Of a stretch of DNA of 27,566 nt, positions 1 through 6,354 are shown one piece after another (position 1 is the stretch's first letter; every line of letters starts with the position of its first letter). Under the pieces are notes generated by a model. The model did not search any database. It saw nothing but the letters and a program-made list of their open reading frames with translations, and was not told the DNA's origin. Both the position numbers and the translations under genes were made by a program. The DNA is from Stramenopiles sp. TOSAG23-2 (taxonomy: Eukaryota; Sar), in contig LT649414.1 of the NCBI GenBank assembly GCA_900128395.1, forward strand, positions 1 through 27,566, given 5' to 3'.

Positions 1-107
1 TAAGCATAACGGGATTTTTTAAATACGGAAATCAATATAAGGAATTGCATGAGGATACGGTTATATCTTTTCCATTTTATGAAATTACTTTTGACATATT
101 ATTATAA
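1..107 (+). CDS. C-terminal end of an unidentified protein (partial)
   Basis: An open frame enters from the left edge (first full codon at base 3) and runs 34 codons to a TAA at 105-107. Its residue mix is protein-like (Gly, His, Glu, Asp, Pro, Phe), with codons such as acg, cat, gag and gac. The following spacer is nearly pure A/T and full of stops. That contrast is the only reason for calling it coding. The tail ends in a hydrophobic, aromatic stretch (SFPFYEITFDILL). I do not recognise a family. It would be the 3' end of a + strand gene lying about 400 bases upstream of AC19. The 34 codons could also be chance, so confidence is modest. Confidence 0.4.
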   Translation, partial: SITGFFKYGNQYKELHEDTVISFPFYEITFDILL

Positions 108-514
108 GTATTCATCGTTTTTAGTGTTTACATATTATATATATTTATGAGTAAATAAAATCTTTTTAAATTTTAAGTAAGAGAATTTTTTATATATACC
201 ATTCAGGAATTAGAAAGAAGAGCGAAAGAAATGTTTACAAAGTTTCCGTATCCTTTTACCATGTATGTACAAAGATTTATTAAATATAGCAATAGCATTA
301 ACAGAGCAATGTTGATAGGATATATGTTTGTGTATTCTAATAATAGTACTTACAAATAGCCACAAAAACTCATGTATAGTGCTATAAAAACAACTACATG
401 TAATATATATACAAATGATACAGTAAAAAGTCCAAAGAAGAAATATAGTAGATATATACATACATATATATATATATATTTCGCGTTAATAAGACAACGA
501 GAAAAAAAAAAACT
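108..514. other. Spacer before AC19
   Basis: AT-rich DNA with TA runs (for example 463-479) and an A-rich stretch just before the AC19 start. Antisense frames here encode only Ile/Tyr/Phe-rich strings typical of translated A/T spacer. It presumably holds the 3' end of the left-edge gene and the AC19 promoter; no specific site can be supported. Confidence 0.6.
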
Positions 515-841
515 ATGACGGATGTACCAAGAAAAGTAACAACAACAGCTATACATTCGAAGAAATCGAAAACATTTGTATTATATGATGAAGACCATAC
601 GTTAGGAAATGCATTGCGTCATGTAGTTATGAGAGATGCAAATACAGATTTTTGTGGTTATACAGTGCCACATCCATCCGAAAAATATTTACATTTAAGA
701 GTACAAACTAGAAAAAAAACAGCAGAGGAAGCATTGGTAGATGGTGCAGAAACATTGAAAAAAATATGTAATACAGTTGTTACACAATTTGAAGAAGAAT
801 TTATAAAAGCACAAAAAAAGAATAAAAAGCGTAATAAATGA
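515..841 (+). CDS. POLR1D/RPC19: DNA-directed RNA polymerases I and III subunit AC19 (RPAC2)
   Basis: A 108-residue protein matching the small alpha-like subunit shared by RNA polymerases I and III. It pairs with AC40 to form the assembly platform, the equivalent of the bacterial alpha dimer, and acts in the nucleus. The alpha-motif core is clear at about residues 20-65: FVLYDEDHTLGNALRHVVM, then DFCGYTVPHPSEKYLHLRVQT. The family has the same pattern of EEDHTLGN, FCGYxxPHPSE and hRhQT. The C-terminal helix (about 68-95) is followed by a very basic tail of Lys, Arg and Asn. Length fits the family (about 105-145). The ATG sits after an A run, and the stop is TGA. The PDE gene converges on it from the right. 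Identification is firm. Confidence 0.95.
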   Translation: MTDVPRKVTTTAIHSKKSKTFVLYDEDHTLGNALRHVVMRDANTDFCGYTVPHPSEKYLHLRVQTRKKTAEEALVDGAETLKKICNTVVTQFEEEFIKAQKKNKKRNK

Positions 842-1089
842 TGTAGTATAAATTAAATAATATTAGCATGGAAATACTATTAAGAATATACTATAATACA
901 AATACAAAATATATTTTAATATTAAAAAAATAATATTTATTTTATATAAAAAAAATTCTCTCTTATTTATAATTATTCAAAATAATGGTTAAAAATCTAA
1001 TTCAAAATATATATAAATATATATATATATGTGTATATAAATTATCACATACGTATATATATATTAAACATCTCTCTCTTCTTCTTGTC

Positions 1090-3720
1090 TCAAATATTTT
1101 CAGCAGAATTAACTCTACGTGCCTTGATACGATGATGTGGTACCTCCATTGAATGTGACTCACCTACACTATCATCACCAAAAATACTAGCACTTTCTAA
1201 CAATATATGATGCATTGATGCCGTAGTGTTTCCTTTTAATCCACCACCACCAACAACAACTTTCAACGTTGCATTTTTTCCATTGGAACTACCTGTTGAA
1301 TCCCCTCTTTTCGTCCTTTCATCTCCTGAAATTTCACGATGATCTTTTGATCTAATTCGATTCCGTACGATTGTATCTTTACCTATATCTAATAGATCTT
1401 TTTTTGTAGAATTTTCATCATGTGATAAGCTCAATGATAATTGTTGCCGTCCATCCTTCTCCTTACTATTTTTACGACGATGCTCCGATGCTACAATTGC
1501 ACGTTTAGATTCATTCCAATGGGAAATGTTTAATTTAATATTACGTTTAAATTCATCACCAACTTCCCCAACGTATGTACAAAAATCGGCATAACATTTT
1601 AAAACGACAAAACGTATAAATCCAGCTTGACTTTTTGCATATTTAACCGGATCTTCCGATACGATAAATGCATGTGGTAGCCTTAAATCATTTTCTTTTT
1701 CAAATTGACTTAAAAATTCTTCTGTAACTAATTTAGACCATCGTTTATGCAATTCTAATGGCTTTGCACCATGTGCTATATCACTGCATTTAATTGTCAT
1801 TTTTAAACATAATAAACGATCTTTACGATCATGAAAATTTAACGATGGTTTATCATTTGTTCCAGCTATTACTTTTGTTTTTTGACGGAATAAATTAAGA
1901 ATTGGATCAGCTACTTCTTTTGCTAAATCCGTTGCTAAGACCAATTCGATAATATATTTTCGAAATGTACCTAAAAAATTTGCTTTTGCAATTTCTTTCT
2001 CTTTTTTATCATTAAAAATTTCTATATCAACTGCTTTTGGAAACATATCTTTAAATTTTTCATTTGATAAAATTTCAAATGTTGTTGCTGCATGGAAATT
2101 TTCCAACACACTATGATCATTATACCTAATAGCTATTGCAGATTGTGCATTTACTTGAAAGGAATTACTTGTTCCTGGATGTGCAATATCATGTGTTAAA
2201 CCGGCTATTAACAAACTAAATAATTCTAAATCATTCATTTGATCTAAAAACCCAGTTTGCTTTGCAATGTAATGTGAACTTGTCATAACATCTCCACCAT
2301 GTAAATTACTATGATATGGATTTGGCAAATATGCATCATCAACTTCGATTAAGAATTTTAAAAACATTTCTTCATTGATATTTAATTTCTTACATAAACC
2401 ATAATGTGAGTTGATCAAATGCCAACCCATATGGACCAACGGCCATTGACACGTCATTTCTGCGATTTTAAATACGTCGCATCCCCAATGGAACATTTCT
2501 TCATTTAAAACTTTTATCAATTTGTCATCGTACATAGTTAAACTTTCCAATGATTCGATTGGTACACTTTCATGTAAAACACCCCATTCTGGATATTTCA
2601 ATCCACTACCAAATGATTTAATACGAGATGGACCAACGGTGGAAGTTAATCGAGATGCATAATAAGATCGAGCTAATATGTAATTTCGATCAAATTTATT
2701 AGCACGTACAATATATTGCCTAGTTCCCGATTGTACAATGTAATCTCCAACATTACCAACTTGAATTTGATCTTCCACTGCACGTTTTAAAATAAACGGC
2801 TCATTCACACGACATGCTCTTACTGCTTTTTTTTTTATGTATTGATTTGGTCTACCAACGGCTGGTACATAATTTGTTTCAAATTCTTCCGCTGAAATAA
2901 CATAGATATCATATCGACGGTCGTTTTTGTTTTGTGTTGTTGCTTCTGTTGTTATTGTCGTATTTCCTTGATTACTATCATCATTATCTGAAGAGGAGGA
3001 AGAAGAAGAAGAAGAAGAATGTTGATTCCCAACAACAATATAATCTCCAGGTTTTGCTTCATTTTGTCCCCAATCTTTTGTAAAAATGCATGGATCATCA
3101 GTACGAAAGGCATAAATTTCAGTAGCTTTACGAAATAAACGTGAATTTTCCTTTGTTAAATCTTCATCAAATTCTAAATATAAATTTGAACTATCTGCCA
3201 TTGACGTTTTAGGCGACATAAATTCATCCGTACTTAGGCCACTCATACTACCATTTATCGAATCTACATCTGTAGTAAATTGATGCCGTGCTGCAATCGG
3301 TGTAAGACCTGTATTTAAATATAGATCTTTATCTGTGGAAAATAAATCATCCAAATCATCCACTTCAATTTTACGTATACCTCTTACAAATATTCTTGTA
3401 TTATCTAAATCAGTAGCAAATGGATTGTTGTTATTCATCCATTCATCTCGATCTTTTAAATATTTTGGATCAGATATTGACTCAACTTTACTTAGCCTGG
3501 GTAGTTGTTCTTTATCTTCTTTATTATTTGTTATATGTAATGGTTTAGAAGAAGAAGAAGTTGTTTTATTATTATTAATTTTTTTTCCATTACTACCTGT
3601 TGGGGAATTATTTGATCTTGCACCCCATGAATTTTCGTTTTTTTTCCTGTCATTGTCTATTTTCCCTGTTTTAATATGACTATTTTTTGTCAAATTCCGA
3701 TTTGTTTGTTTATTTCCCAT
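1090..3720 (-). CDS. 3',5'-cyclic-nucleotide phosphodiesterase with two N-terminal PGDYIV-like modules
   Basis: An 876-residue class I phosphodiesterase that would hydrolyse cAMP and/or cGMP. The catalytic core lies at about 390-730. Visible parts are Y-H470-SN-L-H474-GGDV, the family signature H510-D511-xx-H514-xxxx-N519, the second metal aspartate D647 in CSDIAHGAKPLELHKRW, and the invariant glutamine Q698 in SQAGF. All catalytic residues are present. Upstream are two related modules about 100 residues apart, PGDYIVV (224-230) and VGDYIVQ (about 324-330), each followed by a YxVxxxxFxxxY-like strand. The N-terminus MGNKQT fits an N-myristoylation signal (Gly2, Thr6), so membrane attachment is possible. 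It carries a Ser run near residue 235 and a disordered, basic C-terminal tail from about 745. No GAF, PAS or membrane segments are seen. Substrate specificity cannot be told. Stop is TGA. Confidence 0.93.
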   Translation of the reverse strand: MGNKQTNRNLTKNSHIKTGKIDNDRKKNENSWGARSNNSPTGSNGKKINNNKTTSSSSKPLHITNNKEDKEQLPRLSKVESISDPKYLKDRDEWMNNNNPFATDLDNTRIFVRGIRKIEVDDLDDLFSTDKDLYLNTGLTPIAARHQFTTDVDSINGSMSGLSTDEFMSPKTSMADSSNLYLEFDEDLTKENSRLFRKATEIYAFRTDDPCIFTKDWGQNEAKPGDYIVVGNQHSSSSSSSSSSDNDDSNQGNTTITTEATTQNKNDRRYDIYVISAEEFETNYVPAVGRPNQYIKKKAVRACRVNEPFILKRAVEDQIQVGNVGDYIVQSGTRQYIVRANKFDRNYILARSYYASRLTSTVGPSRIKSFGSGLKYPEWGVLHESVPIESLESLTMYDDKLIKVLNEEMFHWGCDVFKIAEMTCQWPLVHMGWHLINSHYGLCKKLNINEEMFLKFLIEVDDAYLPNPYHSNLHGGDVMTSSHYIAKQTGFLDQMNDLELFSLLIAGLTHDIAHPGTSNSFQVNAQSAIAIRYNDHSVLENFHAATTFEILSNEKFKDMFPKAVDIEIFNDKKEKEIAKANFLGTFRKYIIELVLATDLAKEVADPILNLFRQKTKVIAGTNDKPSLNFHDRKDRLLCLKMTIKCSDIAHGAKPLELHKRWSKLVTEEFLSQFEKENDLRLPHAFIVSEDPVKYAKSQAGFIRFVVLKCYADFCTYVGEVGDEFKRNIKLNISHWNESKRAIVASEHRRKNSKEKDGRQQLSLSLSHDENSTKKDLLDIGKDTIVRNRIRSKDHREISGDERTKRGDSTGSSNGKNATLKVVVGGGGLKGNTTASMHHILLESASIFGDDSVGESHSMEVPHHRIKARRVNSAENI

Positions 3721-3905
3721 AATGTTGTTATATATATATATATTATATATATATATATTTTATTATTTATAGCCCAACTTTCTGAAAATCTATATAATTA
3801 AATAATATTTTTTATTATTTATTATATATATATCAACGTGATTGGAAGGTGGTACTGTTGCTGTTTTTCAAAACAAAATATAATAATGAATGATGCTAAT
3901 ACACA

Positions 3906-3932
3906 ATACACACACGCGCGCGCGCACACACA
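3906..3932. repeat. Alternating purine-pyrimidine tract, (CA)n(CG)n(CA)n
   Basis: Twenty-seven bases alternate strictly between purine and pyrimidine, with a CG-repeat core at 3915-3925 flanked by CA repeats. It lies 186-212 bases upstream of the PDE start codon. Such tracts are classic candidates for left-handed Z-DNA. Elsewhere in the window, simple repeats are almost all AT. Confidence 0.85.
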
Positions 3933-4160
3933 AGGTTGTTATTGTTTCTTTTATCAAAAACTATATCCTTACACATGTGATCGTACTGATGCGAAGTCGA
4001 CGACAATCTAATTCTTATTATATATTATTATTGACTTTAACTTTAAGATAATAATAAAGATTATATTATTACGCACGTATTTTTTTACCAACAAAACACA
4101 AAATATATTACTATATATTTCATGGTACTAGGTATTATACTGTAGTTTAAGGAAAAAAAT

Positions 4161-4176
4161 CAAGGATCGATCCTTG
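4161..4176. promoter_or_regulatory. Perfect 16-bp palindrome upstream of PDE
   Basis: CAAGGATCGATCCTTG is exactly its own reverse complement. It lies about 440 bases upstream of the PDE start. It could be a dimeric protein-binding site, but nothing in the sequence proves a function. Confidence 0.5.
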
Positions 4177-4235
4177 TCGTCAATCAAAAAAAAGGGTCTT
4201 TTTCGTATTATTACTACTTTTCGAGATTCACCTCA

Positions 4236-4253
4236 AGTCTATATTTATAGACT
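4236..4253. repeat. Inverted repeat, 8-bp arms with 2-base centre
   Basis: AGTCTATA and TATAGACT flank a TT centre. It is the second strong palindrome in the PDE upstream spacer, 60 bases from the first. The two-base centre favours a protein-binding site or cruciform over an RNA hairpin. Confidence 0.55.
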
Positions 4254-4470
4254 ATTATGTTGTTATTAATCCCTCCTCCTATTTTTTGTTATTTTTTAAT
4301 TTGATATAATTTCAATAATAGTCGCTAGAAATTATAGTTTTTGACACAGCAGGCTTAATTATTTTTAATGTACACATTTTATTAAATATTATTTTTTTAT
4401 TATTTACAGAACCATTTTTTGAAAATGTCCCTCCCTCATGCACAGGTGTATGAAAACATCATACATCATT

Positions 4471-4498
4471 AGCGGTGGGATTCGAATTCCACCCCGCT
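4471..4498. repeat. GC-rich imperfect hairpin just after the cysteine-rich gene
   Basis: A 28-base imperfect inverted repeat: AGCGG pairs with CCGCT, then TGG with CCA and ATT with AAT around a CG centre. It lies 6 bases beyond the TAG stop of the minus-strand cysteine-rich gene, so it would fold in that gene's 3' untranslated region. The centre GATTCGAATTC resembles a tRNA T-arm or pol III B box, but no tRNA body surrounds it. Confidence 0.5.
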
Positions 4499-4504
4499 TA
4501 TACG

Positions 4505-5499
4505 CTACAATTTAGAATCGCTACACGTAACTTCGCAATCTTTCGTATTCGGGCCGGAACAAGGCTTACCACCAGTGCTTACAAGAGAACAATTGTATGC
4601 ACATATTCCAGAAGGATATGGTTTTACAAATGTTTCGCCACCGCTATAACATTTCATTGCATTATGGCCAGACAGTGCTTACAAGAGAACAATTGTATGC
4701 ACATATTCCAGAAGGATATGGTTTTACAAATGTTTCGCCACCGCTATAACATTTCATTGCATTATGGCCAGAGCTGGGGCTGTAAAAGTTGCCGACAGCG
4801 CACGGATCTATCCCAGTTACACTCACTTCTGTCAGATTACACTCGATAAAACACCCATGATAAGATGGGCCAATTGCTTCGCTCATTCGGGCTATATGCA
4901 ATTTTGAAGGGTCAAATTTTGATGGTAACGGTGGGCAACCACCTGGAGAATTTTCACTTGGGAAATTTGCTTCCCATCCATAATCTCCACCTACTTGACC
5001 TTGCTTCCAGCACTTTGGGCCGTTTTCATACTGAACGCACCCTTCAAAAATAAGACCAGGCTTATGGTCTACTGGGCCATAGGGAAAATCATGCACTGAG
5101 TTTGGTTTAGGATCAATACAATTACCATTTTTCACAGAGCCACAACATTGCCCAGTTGCTGCGTGCAACATAGCATCAGCGTAATGAAGTGCGCAAAAAT
5201 AGTACTCCCCAAGTGCCGTATCTGAAGCACAGTTAATACCATTTTTTGAACAGTTGTACCCAGCATTCTCATAACCGCTACACCATGTAAAAGAAGATGT
5301 ATTTGCTGCGTAACATGATGCTTCTACCTTGATGTGTGTTAATACCATTTTTTGAACAGTTGTACCCAGCATTCTCATAACCGCTACACCATGTAAAAGA
5401 AGATGTATTTGCTGCGTAACATGATGCTTCTACCTTGATGTGTGTAAGATAAGCGGTTGTCAGGATGGCGATTCCCAGCGCTGCGTAAGTATTGGGCAT
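4505..5499 (-). CDS. Cysteine-rich secreted protein of unknown function, frame broken by two tandem duplications
   Basis: Read on the minus strand from the ATG at 5497-5499, the protein starts with a short hydrophobic signal-like segment (MPNTYAALGIAILTTAYL) and becomes cysteine-rich. As written, the frame is broken twice by exact tandem duplications of 106 bp (5232-5445) and 100 bp (4573-4772). Neither length is a multiple of three. If one copy of each is counted once, the span is 789 bases: one continuous 262-codon frame ending at a TAG (4505-4507), with 20 cysteines after the leader and several N-glycosylation sequons. I do not recognise the family. A secreted or surface protein is inferred from the leader and cysteines. 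GC content is higher than in neighbours (38-48% in three hand-counted 60-base lines, against 27-33% in two NSF lines), with more GCG, GGG and CCC codons. It may be intact in the real genome. Confidence 0.6.
4573..4772. repeat. Exact 100-bp tandem duplication
   Basis: Bases 4573-4672 and 4673-4772 are identical over all 100 positions and directly adjacent; the flanking base differs on each side. The duplication shifts the reading frame of the cysteine-rich gene and creates an early stop in it. The complete lack of divergence means it is either very recent or an assembly product. Confidence 0.97.
5232..5445. repeat. Exact 106-bp tandem duplication
   Basis: Bases 5232-5339 match 5338-5445 perfectly: a 106-bp period with a 2-base overlap (gt) at the join. 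It duplicates the region encoding the early mature part of the cysteine-rich protein and shifts the frame. It is the second exact ~100-bp duplication in the same gene. Confidence 0.97.
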
Positions 5500-5652
5500 T
5501 CTGTTTGTTTGAATATATTACAGCCTGCTCTTCTTGTTGAAAGGGAGAACTGGTGTTGCGTTCGTGTGTCACGTGTACTATGTTTTATGCTTTGCTAAGT
5601 ACTATGTAGCTATTTATACATGTAATTAGAATAATAATAATATTATTGAATT

Positions 5653-5722
5653 GGCAATCCTCCAGCAATCAAGGCAATCCAGGCCTTGGGCAGGCCCAGG
5701 CAATCTGGCAATCGGGCAATCC
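5653..5722. repeat. Short-repeat cluster, GGCAATC(C)
   Basis: GGCAATC occurs five times exactly (5653, 5673, 5699, 5707, 5715) plus AGCAATC at 5664, all on the same strand and irregularly spaced with GGCC/CCAGG-type fillers. The block is far more GC-rich than the surrounding spacer. Confidence 0.8.
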
Positions 5723-5849
5723 AGGATCCAGGTTCCGAAAAAATCTTCTCTCTATAAGATCTATACCTGATTTACCAATAAACTACGTACACGTATTATA
5801 TTATGATCTGTATATGTTGGTTGTTGTTGTTGTGCAACATTTTTTTGGC

Positions 5850-5920
5850 AAGCCTATAAGCCTACAGTATAAGCCTGGTCTGGTAAGCCTGGTAAGCCAG
5901 TAAGCCTCCAAAACAAGCCT
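5850..5920. repeat. Short-repeat cluster, (T)AAGCCT(GG)
   Basis: AAGCCT occurs six times exactly (5850, 5858, 5871, 5885, 5902, 5915) with an AAGCCA variant at 5894, all on the + strand within 71 bases. It is a different unit from the cluster 130 bases to its left but similar in density and GC content. Confidence 0.8.
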
Positions 5921-6120
5921 CCATTGGGCCATTATAATATTGGAAACAACAAATAAGACAATTATGAATGATGAAAAAAGATATGTTGTGAGGATAATAA
6001 TGAAATTTGTACATACTGTAGTGAGAAATACAACGCAAATTATTCAAGCAACAACATATTAGAAGAAGAGATAGATTATATATATATTGTAGTAAGATAT
6101 ATAAACACGGATTAACAGGA

Positions 6121-6250
6121 TATAGATAGATAGATATACTGTAAACTTAACCTTGATATATATATATACAGATATATAGATAGATATAGTTTGACATAAT
6201 ACAAGATCAAATAGAATTGTATACAGGATATATATATATATATATATATA
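6121..6250. repeat. GATA/TAGA and AT microsatellites
   Basis: Tetranucleotide GATA/TAGA runs at about 6125-6136 and 6177-6190 are followed by an uninterrupted 23-bp AT run (6228-6250), 105 bases before the NSF start. Several other genes in the window also have TA runs just upstream of their start codons. Confidence 0.75.
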
Positions 6251-6354
6251 GTATATTATATTGTATTAGAAAGATATAGGTTTATTATTATTACAATTAA
6301 TAGTAATTATAACATATATATTACTATATATTAGTCAATCAACAAAACAACAAC

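Larger units (their letters stand above)
3721..4504. other. PDE upstream region with (TA)n, CA/CG tract and palindromes
   Basis: A 784-bp spacer between the PDE start and the 3' end of the cysteine-rich gene, so it should contain the PDE promoter. It has a TA run at about 3727-3760, an alternating CA/CG tract (3906-3932), a perfect 16-bp palindrome (4161-4176), an 8+2+8 inverted repeat (4236-4253) and a GC-rich hairpin (4471-4498). No open frame of convincing composition was found. Confidence 0.6.
5500..6354. other. Spacer upstream of NSF
   Basis: An 855-bp spacer holding the upstream side of the cysteine-rich gene and the NSF promoter. It contains two clusters of short GC-rich repeats (5653-5722 and 5850-5920), GATA/TAGA microsatellites (about 6121-6190) and a long AT run (6228-6250). 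Predicted frames here are composed of the repeats or of A/T spacer, so no gene is called. Confidence 0.6.

Noticed and set aside
4471-4498. tRNA gene suggested by the T-arm-like GATTCGAATTC
   Set aside because: No acceptor stem partner, D-arm or anticodon arm lies upstream; the match is confined to one hairpin.
4662-5378. Separate 238-codon gene starting MRMLGTTV
   Set aside because: Its first residues come from reading through the duplicated segment in the wrong frame, and its end is an early stop created by the other duplication.
5653-5920. CRISPR-like array
   Set aside because: Repeats are 6-8 bases with irregular gaps, not 25-40-base repeats with unique spacers, and the genome is eukaryotic.
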